Positions 10,448 to 18,575 of a stretch of DNA of 64,000 nt are shown one piece after another. A program made the position numbers and the translations under genes. How positions within the stretch are numbered: the first letter of the stretch is position 1; every line of letters starts with the position of its first letter. Source of the DNA: Agathobaculum sp. Marseille-P7918 (GTDB lineage Bacteria > Bacillota > Clostridia > Oscillospirales > Butyricicoccaceae); NCBI RefSeq assembly GCF_900625105.1, contig NZ_UYYD01000005.1:75883-139882 (forward strand). The letters run 5' to 3'. The notes beneath the pieces were generated by a model, which worked only from the letters and a program-made list of their open reading frames with translations, ran no database searches and was not told the origin of the DNA.

Positions 10448-10612
10448 CCTGCCACCTCCCCACCTGAAAAATTTGCAAAAAAACAGCCTCCTGCGCCGAA
10501 AGCAGAAAGCCGTACCTCAAAATTACACCTGTCCCCCATTTTCTCCGGCTGACGGCGTATGCACTGTTTTCTGCCTTGGCGGCTCACGGGCCGCGCCTTA
10601 AAGGCGGATTGT
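10448..10612 (-). promoter_or_regulatory. pyr operon leader with attenuator (PyrR-type)
   Basis: The leader from the promoter at 10620-10648 to pyrR carries a hairpin whose loop, CCCGTGAG, matches the CCNGNGAG core of the PyrR-binding loop (about 10569-10592, minus strand). It ends in an intrinsic terminator (10477-10511). The binding-loop assignment rests on the core only; flanking positions deviate from the Bacillus consensus. Confidence 0.65.
10477..10511 (-). terminator. attenuator terminator ahead of pyrR
   Basis: On the minus strand a 10-bp stem (GGCTTTCTGC / GCAGGAGGCT, three G-U pairs) with a 7-base loop is followed by GTTTTTTT, 30 bases before the pyrR start. Since transcription begins at about 10612 it can only act on the operon's own transcript. 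Confidence 0.75.
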
Positions 10613-10619
10613 TTCATTT

Positions 10620-10648
10620 ATTATATCGTATGAAACGGGTTTTGTAAA
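10620..10648 (-). promoter_or_regulatory. sigma-A promoter of pyrR-pyrF-carAB
   Basis: TTTACA, 17 bases, TATAAT on the minus strand. Confidence 0.82.
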
Positions 10649-10785
10649 CAGACGATACCACAAAACAATTTTGTTTTTTTATACAAATTTTGTTGCCGCC
10701 GCACAGCGTGTAAGACCGGATGCAAAGCGGGCATACTATATCCGGCGGCACCCAAATCTTTTTTTGAAAGGCGGCGGACAGGACT

Positions 10786-10968
10786 ATGCGGATATCTCCC
10801 TTTGTTTCAGGCATTGCGACCGGTGCGGTCGCGGGCGCAGTCGTCTCCATGATGGCGGCGGGCGCGATGATGAACCCCTCGGTGCGGCGCAGCGCGCAGC
10901 ACGCGGCAAACAAGGCGGAACACGCCATGCACAAGGCGGCGACGAACGTCGGCCATATGCTGGGCTGA
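10786..10968 (+). CDS. small hypothetical protein, one hydrophobic segment
   Basis: 60 residues. An N-terminal glycine/alanine-rich hydrophobic stretch (about residues 7-29) is followed by an amphipathic Arg/His/Ala-rich tail (RRSAQHAANKAEHAMHKAA). This resembles small YtxH-like or phage-tail-tip-type membrane-associated proteins, but I do not assign a family. GAAAGGCGG stands about 11 bases upstream and a strong bidirectional terminator follows, which supports a real gene. The 140 bases before it hold a weak inverted repeat (CCGGAT/ATCCGG) and no clear promoter. Confidence 0.6.
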   Translation: MRISPFVSGIATGAVAGAVVSMMAAGAMMNPSVRRSAQHAANKAEHAMHKAATNVGHMLG

Positions 10969-10982
10969 CGACGCCCGGACGC

Positions 10983-11022
10983 AAAAAAAGAGAAGCAGGC
11001 AAGCCTGCTTCTCTTTTTTTTG
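10983..11022. terminator. bidirectional intrinsic terminator
   Basis: AGAGAAGCAGGC-AA-GCCTGCTTCTCT with A-run and T-run; serves the small ORF on the plus strand and the YhhQ operon on the minus strand. Confidence 0.88.
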
Positions 11023-11026
11023 CAAA

Positions 11027-11743
11027 TTACGCCGCGTCCGCGGTATGTCCCTTTTTCTGATCGTGCAGCCGGCGCGCGGCGTACACGACCGGTGTGTCGA
11101 GCAGCGAAGTGAAAATGAAGATCACATAGCTCGACAGCGCGACCGAAATCAGTGTTGGAATATCGTAGGTGCCCCAGAACGCGAGCGCGGTGAACAGCAC
11201 GGTGTTGACCAGCTGCGAGACCAGCGTCGAACCGTTGTTGCGCAGCCAGAGGAACGCGCGGTGGTCGCCGGTCTTGCGCTCGGTGATTTCCCCCCACTTG
11301 TGGTACAGCCACACGTCGAACCCCTGCGCGACCGCGTACCCCGCCAGTGACGACAGCATCATGCGCGGGGTGTTGGAGAACACCGCCTCGATCGACGGAC
11401 GCACCCAGTCATTTACCGACGGGACATACAGCAGCCACGACTGCGAAACCACAATAAACAGCACATTCGCGGCGATACCCGCCCAGACCGCCTGCTGCGC
11501 GGCGCGCTTGCCCGCGACCTCGCTCAAAATATCGGTCACGAGGAAGGTGGTCGCAAACAGGATGTTGCCCAGCGTCATCTCCATGCCGAACGCATCCACC
11601 AAAATCATCACTTCGATGTTGGCCGCAATGGTCGCAAACACGGTGAACGCCATCAGGCCGCCGGTGCCGAACAGGTAAAACCACAGCAGTACCGCGCCGT
11701 ACAGCACGATGAGCGTGCCGATCAACAGAATTTCGTTTATCAT
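11027..11743 (-). CDS. queuosine precursor transporter (YhhQ/VUT family)
   Basis: 238 residues with about six membrane segments. The pattern DILSEVAGKRAA, the polar motif in VYAARRL and the overall spacing fit the YhhQ (COG1738, DUF165) family, which imports queuosine precursors (preQ0, preQ1 or queuine). The ATG overlaps the stop of the upstream radical SAM gene in ATGA, so the two are cotranscribed and probably translationally coupled. The pairing with a radical SAM enzyme suggests salvage of a queuosine-related compound. Confidence 0.87.
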   Translation of the reverse strand: MINEILLIGTLIVLYGAVLLWFYLFGTGGLMAFTVFATIAANIEVMILVDAFGMEMTLGNILFATTFLVTDILSEVAGKRAAQQAVWAGIAANVLFIVVSQSWLLYVPSVNDWVRPSIEAVFSNTPRMMLSSLAGYAVAQGFDVWLYHKWGEITERKTGDHRAFLWLRNNGSTLVSQLVNTVLFTALAFWGTYDIPTLISVALSSYVIFIFTSLLDTPVVYAARRLHDQKKGHTADAA

Positions 11744-12447
11744 TTCACATCTCCTACGCCAAAATCTGTGTTTTCCAGCAGAATATCCACCCGCGGGTTG
11801 TCTTTATACAGCGGATACACCTCGCGCACAAAATCCGCGCGCACAGCGTCGTCCGGACGGACGGGTGTGGTGTTCGGCACCATGATGTTGACGCAGACGC
11901 GGTCAAAATGCGCAAGCCCGGTCTCGATGTCGCGCTGCATGCTGTCCGCCGTCTGCCCGGCAAGGCCGAACAGCAGGCAGCAGTCATCAAAGTCCGCGGC
12001 GATCTTCGCGGGGTCGCTCTCATCGATGCCCTTGTCGAGCACCCGCTCGCGCCAGTCCGCGTCAAAGGTCTCCACGCCGATCTTGACATGCAGCGTGACC
12101 CCCTGCCCCGCAAACCGCGCGCGCAGCGCGGGCAGCGTTTTGCGGAAGATCCAGTGGCTTTCGATGTGCAGGTCGTGAATGCCCTTTTCGCGGCACACGC
12201 GTTCAACCTCGCGGATGGTGGACTCGTCCAGCTCGGCGAACGAGCCGGAGTTGATCGCCTCCAGGCGGCCATATACGCCGGTCACCTGCGCGAGCACACC
12301 GCGGTTGAGGGCGAGATTGGCCTGCTCGTCGCGCGACGCATCCAGATGATAGTCGCAGAAGCGGCAGCGCTTCCATGCGCAGCCCCGCCCGCGCAGCAGC
12401 ACGATCTCGCGCGGGTTTTTGTCCTCGATCACCGAATAACGCGTCAT
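11740..12447 (-). CDS. radical SAM protein, candidate queuine lyase (QueL-like)
   Basis: 235 residues from the ATG at 12447; a TTG ten codons upstream is possible but overlaps the leader terminator. The cluster motif GCAWKRCRFC (Cys-x4-Cys-x2-Cys) lies near residue 23, followed by a TIM-barrel-like sequence with SGSFAELDE, IESHWI and KIGVETFD. It shares a 4-base overlap with a YhhQ transporter gene. A radical SAM queuine lyase, QueL, has been described in Clostridioides difficile salvage; the context fits, but assignment to that family is inference. It could be another small radical SAM enzyme acting on a transported precursor. Confidence 0.7.
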   Translation of the reverse strand: MTRYSVIEDKNPREIVLLRGRGCAWKRCRFCDYHLDASRDEQANLALNRGVLAQVTGVYGRLEAINSGSFAELDESTIREVERVCREKGIHDLHIESHWIFRKTLPALRARFAGQGVTLHVKIGVETFDADWRERVLDKGIDESDPAKIAADFDDCCLLFGLAGQTADSMQRDIETGLAHFDRVCVNIMVPNTTPVRPDDAVRADFVREVYPLYKDNPRVDILLENTDFGVGDVK

Positions 12448-12633
12448 CTCCACCGGTTTTCCCCTCTCTTTTTGCAAAAAAAAATAAGGCGTACCCTCAA
12501 AAACGGTACACCATCCCTCGACCCGCGCCGTCCGGCGCGGTACAGCCTTCGATAAAAAGCATTTTTCATCGAAGTCTTTCCCGTAGTTTTGTTTAAAGAC
12601 AGGATGGTTCCGAACTGTCTGTTCTGCAATTTC
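12448..12633 (-). promoter_or_regulatory. structured leader of the radical SAM-YhhQ operon, candidate attenuator
   Basis: Read on the minus strand the 186-base leader has an AGACAG/CTGTCT hairpin (12597-12620) that competes with a GTCTTT/AAAGAC hairpin (12574-12600), then a stem at 12547-12574 with CTTCGAT ends, a perfect 8-bp CCGCGCCG hairpin (12523-12540), and a terminator (12474-12512). The segment GTACC at 12539-12543 could pair with the GGTAC half of the terminator as an antiterminator. I could not match it to a known preQ1 riboswitch class. Confidence 0.55.
12474..12512 (-). terminator. leader terminator directly upstream of the radical SAM gene
   Basis: GGTGTACC, 9-base loop, GGTACGCC (8 bp, one wobble), then TTATTTTTTTTT on the minus strand. 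The promoter is upstream of it at 12640-12667, so it must act by attenuation. Confidence 0.78.
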
Positions 12634-12639
12634 CCTCCC

Positions 12640-12667
12640 ATTATATCGGATCTGCGCCGAAAGTCAA
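12640..12667 (-). promoter_or_regulatory. sigma-A promoter of the radical SAM-YhhQ operon
   Basis: TTGACT, 16 bases, TATAAT on the minus strand. Confidence 0.8.
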
Positions 12668-12719
12668 GCATATTTCGCGCGGGGCTGCGGCATATACTTT
12701 CCCGAATGGAGGGATGCGT

Positions 12720-14117
12720 ATGCCATGGGACACCATCGCGCGGGTCAACGACGCCTTGCGCGGCGTCATCTGGGGCGCGCCCATGCTGATTCTGCTCACC
12801 GGTACGGGCGTCTATTTCACGCTGCGCACCGGCCTGTTCCAGCTGCGGTACCTGCGGCTTTGGCTGGGGCGCACGATCCTGTCCTGCTTTTCCGGCCAAA
12901 CGCGGCGCGCGGGCGGCATCTCCCCCTTTGCCACCGTGTGCACCGCACTTGCCGCGACGGTCGGCACGGGCAACATTGCGGGCGTCGCCACTGCGCTGAC
13001 CATCGGCGGCCCGGGCGCGGTGTTCTGGATGTGGGTCGCGGCCTTTTTCGGCATGATGACCGCCTTTGCGGAGAATACGCTGGGCATGCTGTACCGCGAG
13101 AAAGGGCCGGACGGCGCATGGCGCGGCGGGCCGATGTATTATCTGAAAAAAGGGCTGCATGCGCCTCTGCTCGCCGGAGCGTTTGCGTTGTTCTGCGCGC
13201 TCGCCTCGTTCGGCATCGGCAACATGAGCCAGTGCAACTCGATCGCGGGCGGGCTGCGCAGCGTGTTCGGCGTGCCGCCGCTCGCGACCGGTCTGGTCAC
13301 CGCTGCGCTTTTGGGCGCGGTCATGCTGGGCGGACTCAAACGCATTTCGCGCGTGACGACCGCGCTCGTGCCCGCCATGGCGCTGTTTTACATGGGCGGC
13401 GCGGCGGTCGTGCTGTGGTGCCGCCGCGAATTTGTTCCACAGGCTTGTGGACAAATCCTCGCCTGTGCCTTTGACCTGCGGGCAGCTGGCGGCGGCGCGG
13501 CCGGGTTCGGCATCGCGCAGGCCATCCGTATCGGCATTTCGCGCGGCGTGTTCTCCAACGAGGCCGGGCTCGGCTCATCGGTCATGGTGCACACGGCGGC
13601 GGATGCAAAAGAGCCGTGCGAACAGGGCATGTGGGCGGTGTTCGAGGTGTTTTTCGACACGATCGTCATGTGCACGGTCACCGCGCTGGTCATCCTGTCG
13701 AGCGGTGTTTACAACGCTACGCAGTACGGCCTTGCGGCGGGCACACCGCTGCTGATGCGGCTCGAAACCGGCGCGGCGCTGACCGCGCACGCGTTTTCCT
13801 CGGTGTTCGGCGCGCCGGGCGGCGCGTTCGTCGCGGTGTCGCTCGCGCTGTTTGCCTTTTCCACCCTGCTCGGCTGGTCGTACTACGGCCAGCGCGCCGC
13901 GGAATACCTGTTCGGCGCGCGCGCCGTACCTTTTTATAAGGTACTGTTTGTCGCGGCGGCGGCCGCGGGCTGCGTCATGCGGCTGGATCTCGCATGGGCG
14001 CTGTCCGACACCTTCAACGGCCTGATGGCACTGCCCAACCTTGCCGGTGTGCTCGCGCTGCGGCGCGATGTGTTGGGCGAATGGCGGCGCTATCGCCGCA
14101 CCCGTCATATTATTTGA
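12720..14117 (+). CDS. sodium:alanine/glycine symporter, second paralogue
   Basis: 465-residue AgcS-family transporter. It shares with the first paralogue the blocks TVGTGNIAGVATAL, GGPGAVFWMW, GVFSNEAGLGSS and a C-terminal LSDTFNGLMALPNLAG. The start MPWDTIARVND is chosen because GGAGGG stands 7 bases upstream; the ATG two codons earlier is too close to it. No glycine riboswitch precedes this copy, so it is regulated differently from the gene at 1540-2913 and may prefer alanine. Transcribed divergently from the radical SAM-YhhQ operon. Confidence 0.92.
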   Translation: MPWDTIARVNDALRGVIWGAPMLILLTGTGVYFTLRTGLFQLRYLRLWLGRTILSCFSGQTRRAGGISPFATVCTALAATVGTGNIAGVATALTIGGPGAVFWMWVAAFFGMMTAFAENTLGMLYREKGPDGAWRGGPMYYLKKGLHAPLLAGAFALFCALASFGIGNMSQCNSIAGGLRSVFGVPPLATGLVTAALLGAVMLGGLKRISRVTTALVPAMALFYMGGAAVVLWCRREFVPQACGQILACAFDLRAAGGGAAGFGIAQAIRIGISRGVFSNEAGLGSSVMVHTAADAKEPCEQGMWAVFEVFFDTIVMCTVTALVILSSGVYNATQYGLAAGTPLLMRLETGAALTAHAFSSVFGAPGGAFVAVSLALFAFSTLLGWSYYGQRAAEYLFGARAVPFYKVLFVAAAAAGCVMRLDLAWALSDTFNGLMALPNLAGVLALRRDVLGEWRRYRRTRHII

Positions 14118-14166
14118 CAATTCCTTCTATTTTCTCACCCCTTTCCCTCACAGATTGCACAAAATT

Positions 14167-14190
14167 ACGTTTTTTGCATCCAAAAAACGT
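14167..14190. promoter_or_regulatory. 24-base perfect palindrome ahead of the nhaC promoter
   Basis: ACGTTTTTTG-CATC-CAAAAAACGT, a perfect 10-bp inverted repeat ending 8 bases before the -35 element. It is too AT-rich to be a good terminator for agcS2 and is placed like an operator. Confidence 0.5.
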
Positions 14191-14198
14191 TTTTGACC

Positions 14199-14227
14199 TT
14201 GTCAATCGGGCGCAATCCATATAAAAT
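14199..14227 (+). promoter_or_regulatory. sigma-A promoter of the nhaC-type antiporter gene
   Basis: TTGTCA, 17 bases, TAAAAT. Confidence 0.65.
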
Positions 14228-14283
14228 ATAAGAGCATTGCAGGAATGAAACAAACATCCTGCAAAATGAAGGGGGAAAATGGA

Positions 14284-15777
14284 ATGGATTTAACGGCAAC
14301 CCTGTGGACGCTGCTGCCGCCGATCATCGCGATCGCATTGGCGCTGATCACCAAGGAGGTTTACTCCTCCCTGCTCATCGGCATTCTGGCAGGCGCACTG
14401 CTTTACACGGGCTTCAACCCGCTGCATGCGGTCGAAACGACCTTCACGGTCATGGGCGGCAAGCTCGGAGACAACATCAACATCTGTATCTTTCTGGTGC
14501 TGCTCGGCATTCTGGTGTCGCTGGTCACCAAATCGGGCGCATCGCGCGCCTACGGCGACTGGGCGGTCAAAACCATCCGCACCCGCCGCGGCGCTTCGTT
14601 TGCAACTTCGTTCCTCGGCATGTTCATTTTTGTCGATGACTATTTCAACTGCCTGACCGTCGGCACGGTCATGCGTCCGGTCACCGATAAGTACAGCATC
14701 ACGCGCGCCAAGCTCGCGTACATCATCGACGCGACCGCCGCACCCGTGTGCATCATCGCGCCGATCTCCAGCTGGGCGGCCGCCGTCGGCTCGTCCCTGC
14801 CCGAGTCCAGCTCGATGGACGGCTTCTCGCTGTTTTTGCAGACCATCCCGATGAACCTGTACGCCCTGCTGACCATCCTGTTCCTGATCTGGCTGATGGC
14901 GGTCGATTTCGACTTCGGCCCGATGGAGAAGTACGAGCGCACGCACCGCGATGACGACCTCTCCCATCAGGAAGAGAATTACGTTGTCGGCGGCGCGGGC
15001 AAGGTGTACGACCTGATCCTGCCGATCTGCGTGCTGATCGTGCTGTGCGTGGCCGGCATGCTGTACACCGGCGGCATCCTCGAGGGCGTCGGCGTTGTGG
15101 ATGCGTTCGCCAACTGCGATTCCTCGACCTCGCTCGTACTCGGCTCGTTCTTTACGCTGGTCTTTACCTTTATCCTGTATATCCCGCGCAAGGTGCTGTC
15201 CTTCGGTCAGTTCTGCGAGGCGTTCACCGAGGGCTTCAAGTCCATGGTGCCCGCCATCCTGATCCTGACGCTCGCGTGGACGCTGTCCGGCGTCTGCTCG
15301 GAGGATTACCTCAACATCGGCGGCTTTGTCTCCTCGGTCGTCAGCGGCGACTCGATGGTGTCCATGCTGATGCCCGCGATCTTCTTCCTGATCGCGCTCG
15401 GCCTGGCCTTCGCCACCGGCACCTCCTGGGGCACGTTCGGCATCCTGATCCCGATCGCGGTCGCGGTATTCGGCGACGCGCCGAGCACCATGCTGATCAT
15501 GACCGTCGCGGCCTGCCTGTCCGGCGCGGTCTGCGGCGACCATATCTCGCCGATCTCGGATACCACCATCCTCGCGTCCGCGGGCGCGCAGTGCAACCAC
15601 ATTGACCACGTTTCCACCCAGATGCCCTACGCGCTGATGATCGCTGCGATCAGCTTTATCGGCTTTTTGGTGGGCGGCGTTGTCGGCAACGGCATCGTCG
15701 CGCTGCTTGTCGGCATCGTACTGCTGGTCATCGTTGCGCTGTGGATCATGGCGCGGCACAAAAAGTCCAAAGCATAA
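14284..15777 (+). CDS. Na+/H+ antiporter, NhaC family
   Basis: 497 residues, about twelve membrane segments. Conserved family elements include FVDDYFNCLTVGTVMRPVTD (about residues 118-137), PISSWAAAVGSS, GTSWGTFGILIP and GDHISPISDTTILAS. NhaC proteins exchange Na+ for H+, and relatives such as malate/lactate or Tyr/tyramine antiporters exist, so the exact substrate is open. The start is the ATG with AAGGGGG eight bases upstream. A palindrome and promoter precede it. Confidence 0.9.
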   Translation: MDLTATLWTLLPPIIAIALALITKEVYSSLLIGILAGALLYTGFNPLHAVETTFTVMGGKLGDNINICIFLVLLGILVSLVTKSGASRAYGDWAVKTIRTRRGASFATSFLGMFIFVDDYFNCLTVGTVMRPVTDKYSITRAKLAYIIDATAAPVCIIAPISSWAAAVGSSLPESSSMDGFSLFLQTIPMNLYALLTILFLIWLMAVDFDFGPMEKYERTHRDDDLSHQEENYVVGGAGKVYDLILPICVLIVLCVAGMLYTGGILEGVGVVDAFANCDSSTSLVLGSFFTLVFTFILYIPRKVLSFGQFCEAFTEGFKSMVPAILILTLAWTLSGVCSEDYLNIGGFVSSVVSGDSMVSMLMPAIFFLIALGLAFATGTSWGTFGILIPIAVAVFGDAPSTMLIMTVAACLSGAVCGDHISPISDTTILASAGAQCNHIDHVSTQMPYALMIAAISFIGFLVGGVVGNGIVALLVGIVLLVIVALWIMARHKKSKA

Positions 15778-15814
15778 AAAAACCTGCACGTTTTTGACAA
15801 CCGCATCACCTGAC

Positions 15815-15837
15815 GGCTCCCCCGTTTTGGGGGAGCC
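15815..15837 (+). terminator. hairpin after the nhaC gene
   Basis: Perfect 9-bp GGCTCCCCC / GGGGGAGCC stem with loop GTTTT. The following TGTTCTGT is a poor U-tract, so termination may be incomplete and the MATE gene may receive readthrough. Confidence 0.55.
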
Positions 15838-15919
15838 TGTTCTGTGCCTTTGGCGCGCCAAACCGCGCCAAAAAATACCCAATCCCACCCCAACGCACCA
15901 AAAGAAAGGAAGAACTCCG

Positions 15920-17278
15920 TTGACCACCGACCTGACCGAAGGAAAACCCTCATCCAAACTGTTCTGGTTCTCGCTGCCGCTGCTGCTGAGCGTGGCATTC
16001 CAGCAGCTCTACCAGATGGCCGACTCCATGATCGTCGGCCGCTTTGCGGCGACGCCTGCCGCGGGCGAACTGGCGCTCGCCGCCGTCGGCGCAAGCTACC
16101 CGATCACCCAGCTGTTCGTCGCGGTCGCGACCGGCGTCAACATCGGTACGAGCGTGCTCGTGTCCCAGCTGTTCGGCGCCAAGCGCTATCTGCGCATGAA
16201 AACCGCGATCTCGACCGCGCTGCTGACTACGACCGTCATCGCGCTCATCCTGACGCTGATCGGCGCGCTCGCCACGGGCAGCATCATGCGCGCGCTGCAA
16301 ACGCCGGACAATATCTTTGCCGACGGCTCGCTCTATCTGCGGGTGTATGTGTTCGGCCTGCTGTTCCTGTTCATCTATAACGTCTGCACTGGTATCTTCA
16401 ACGCGATGGGCGACAGCCGCACCCCGCTGATCCTGCTGATCCTGTCCTCGGTGGTCAACGTCGTGCTCGACCTGATCTTCGTAGCCGCGTTCCAGTGGGG
16501 TGTTGCGGGCGTTGCATGGGCAACCTTCATCGCGCAGGGCGGCGCGGGCGCGCTGGCCTTTGTGCTGCTGATGCGCCGCGTGCGCACCTTTGACACCGGC
16601 GGACACTTCCTGCTGTTTTCGCCCGAAATGCTGCGCCGCCTGACCAACTACGCCATCCCGTCGATCGCGCAGCAGAGCTTTGTCTCGGTCGGCAATGTCA
16701 TCATCCAGTATTACATCAACCTGTGCGGCGCAACCGTCATCGCGGGCTTCTCGGCCGCGACCAAGATCAACACCTTCGCGCTGACCTGCTGCATGTCGTT
16801 CGCCTCCGGCCTGTCCAGCTTTGTCGCGCAGAACATCGGCGCGCGCAAGCTCGACCGCGTCAGTCAGGGCCTCAAGGCGGGCGCGACCTTCTCGCTGTCG
16901 CTCTCGGTCGTGTTCACCGCGATCTACCTGCTGTTTGCCAACACGCTGGTCGGCCTGTTCGTCCCGGCGGGCAGCTCGTCGGGCGTCATCGACGTCGGCC
17001 GGCAGTATCTGTTCGTCGTCACCCCGTTCTACCTGATCGTGTGCATCAAGTTCGTGTGCGACAGCGTGCTGCGCGGCGCGGGCGCGATGCGGCCGTTCAT
17101 GATCACCACCTTCTCCGACCTGATCATCCGCGTGGTGCTGTCCATTGTGCTGTTCCACCTGCTGGGCAACGAACTGGGCATCTGGCTGTCCTGGCCGATC
17201 GGCTGGTTCCTCGGTTCCGGCCTTTCCGCCTGGTTCTACAAAAGCGGCGCTTGGCGCAAAAATCTGCCTGTGCTGTAA
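15920..17278 (+). CDS. MATE family efflux transporter
   Basis: 452 residues, about twelve membrane helices in two homologous halves, each of the MatE domain: LPLLLSVAFQQLYQMADSMI near the N-terminus and AIPSIAQQSFVSVGNVIIQY at about 240. The family exports drugs, organic cations or metabolites with Na+ or H+. The best start is TTG at 15920, with AAAGGAAG 7-8 bases upstream; no in-frame ATG fits the family N-terminus. Substrate not predictable. Confidence 0.9.
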   Translation: MTTDLTEGKPSSKLFWFSLPLLLSVAFQQLYQMADSMIVGRFAATPAAGELALAAVGASYPITQLFVAVATGVNIGTSVLVSQLFGAKRYLRMKTAISTALLTTTVIALILTLIGALATGSIMRALQTPDNIFADGSLYLRVYVFGLLFLFIYNVCTGIFNAMGDSRTPLILLILSSVVNVVLDLIFVAAFQWGVAGVAWATFIAQGGAGALAFVLLMRRVRTFDTGGHFLLFSPEMLRRLTNYAIPSIAQQSFVSVGNVIIQYYINLCGATVIAGFSAATKINTFALTCCMSFASGLSSFVAQNIGARKLDRVSQGLKAGATFSLSLSVVFTAIYLLFANTLVGLFVPAGSSSGVIDVGRQYLFVVTPFYLIVCIKFVCDSVLRGAGAMRPFMITTFSDLIIRVVLSIVLFHLLGNELGIWLSWPIGWFLGSGLSAWFYKSGAWRKNLPVL

Positions 17279-17281
17279 GGC

Positions 17282-17316
17282 AAACAGGGCTTCCCGTTGG
17301 GAGGCCCTGTTTTTTT
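17282..17316 (+). terminator. intrinsic terminator after the MATE gene
   Basis: AACAGGGCTTCCC / GGGAGGCCCTGTT stem with loop GTT and a T7 run. Confidence 0.85.
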
Positions 17317-17370
17317 GTATAAAACCGCGCCTTTCCCTGCAAAATAAGGGTGGGAAGGAAGGGAAAGCCC

Positions 17371-18030
17371 TTGCTAAAGCTCATCCATGCGAGTAAAATA
17401 TATCATGACAGCGGCGTGACCGCGCTGCGGGATGTCAACCTGCATGTCGCGCGCGGCGACTATGTGTCCATCACCGGCGCGTCCGGTTCGGGCAAGAGTA
17501 CACTCATGCACATCCTCGGCCTGCTCGACACGCTCTCCGAGGGACAGTACCTGCTCGGCGGGGCGGACGTGTCCTGCCTGCCCCCGCGCACGCTTGCGCG
17601 GCTGCGCCGAGAGCAGATCGGCTTTGTCTTTCAGGGCTTCCGCCTGCTGCCCGGCATGAACGCGCTCGAGAACGTCGCGCTCCCGCTCGCCCTGCAAGGG
17701 GTGCCGCGGACAGAGCGGCTGGAACGCGCCGAAGAGGCGCTGGCGCGCGTCGGCCTGTCCGACCGCGTGTCCCACCGGCCCGACCAGCTTTCCGGCGGCC
17801 AGCAGCAGCGTGTGGCGATCGCCCGCGCCGTGGTCACCCGGCCGAGCGTCGTGCTGGCGGACGAACCGACCGCGGGCCTCGACCCCGCCGCGGCGGAGGA
17901 CGTCCTGCGCCTGCTCGACGGCCTGCATCAGGCGGGCCACACCATTGTTCTGATCACACACGACCGCGCCGCAGCGGCACGCGCGGCACGGCGGCTCTAT
18001 CTGGAAAGCGGCGTGCTTTCCGGCGGATAA
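17371..18030 (+). CDS. ABC transporter ATP-binding protein (MacB/LolD type), no adjacent permease
   Basis: 219 residues. Walker [10 protein letters not shown], signature [14 protein letters not shown], Walker [13 protein letters not shown] and switch His in LITHD are all intact. The sequence is of the MacB/LolD/FtsE class, which normally pairs with a FtsX-like permease. The gene upstream is a MATE exporter and the gene downstream a dCMP deaminase, so the partner is elsewhere or absent. A TTG start is inferred from GGAAGGAAGGG seven bases upstream; a GTG seven codons earlier would remove the ribosome site. Confidence 0.88.
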   Translation: MLKLIHASKIYHDSGVTALRDVNLHVARGDYVSITGASGSGKSTLMHILGLLDTLSEGQYLLGGADVSCLPPRTLARLRREQIGFVFQGFRLLPGMNALENVALPLALQGVPRTERLERAEEALARVGLSDRVSHRPDQLSGGQQQRVAIARAVVTRPSVVLADEPTAGLDPAAAEDVLRLLDGLHQAGHTIVLITHDRAAAARAARRLYLESGVLSGG

Positions 18031-18051
18031 AAACATTCAGGGAGGCGGATT

Positions 18052-18540
18052 ATGAACCGACGGGATAAGACAAACTATTATCTGGATATGGCACAGGTGG
18101 CGCTCGAGCGCGGCACCTGCCTGCGGCGCAACTTCGGCGCGGTGATCGTCAAAAACGACGTGATCGTATCCACCGGCTACACCGGCGCACCGCGCGGCCG
18201 AGCGAACTGCATCGACATCGGCACCTGCATTCGGCAGAAAATGGGCATCCCGCGCGGCGAACGGTATGAATTCTGCCGCTCGGTGCACGCGGAAGCCAAC
18301 GCCATCATCGCCGCCCCGCGCGACCAAATGCTGGGCGCGACACTCTATCTGGTCGGACGCGACATGTCCACGGGCGAAATCATGCCGGACGCCAACTCCT
18401 GCACCATGTGCAAGCGCATGATTATCAACGCGGGCATTGCAAAAGTGGTCATCCGGCGCGATCAGGATACATATGACACGATCGATGTATCCGACTGGGT
18501 CGCCCATGATGATATTCTGGATGGACAAACGGGATACTAA
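18052..18540 (+). CDS. deoxycytidylate deaminase (ComEB-like)
   Basis: 162 residues. Zinc and catalytic residues are seen in VHAEANAI (His, Glu) and CTMCKR (two Cys). The enzyme turns dCMP into dUMP, feeding dTTP synthesis; close relatives are named ComEB in competence operons, but no competence genes are near. GGGAGGCGG precedes the ATG. It follows the ABC ATPase by 21 bases and may share its transcript. Confidence 0.93.
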   Translation: MNRRDKTNYYLDMAQVALERGTCLRRNFGAVIVKNDVIVSTGYTGAPRGRANCIDIGTCIRQKMGIPRGERYEFCRSVHAEANAIIAAPRDQMLGATLYLVGRDMSTGEIMPDANSCTMCKRMIINAGIAKVVIRRDQDTYDTIDVSDWVAHDDILDGQTGY

Positions 18541-18575
18541 GCCGTTTTCCTACATAACAAAAGGAGGATATTCCC

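Noticed and set aside
12523-12552. T-box-like string GCTGTACCGCGCC in the radical SAM leader
   Set aside because: It departs from the T-box TGGNACCGCG at the key positions, no specifier loop was found, and the operon is not an amino acid target.
12448-12633. A known preQ1 riboswitch in this leader
   Set aside because: I could not find the conserved A-rich tail and pseudoknot sequences of the preQ1 classes; kept as an unclassified leader.
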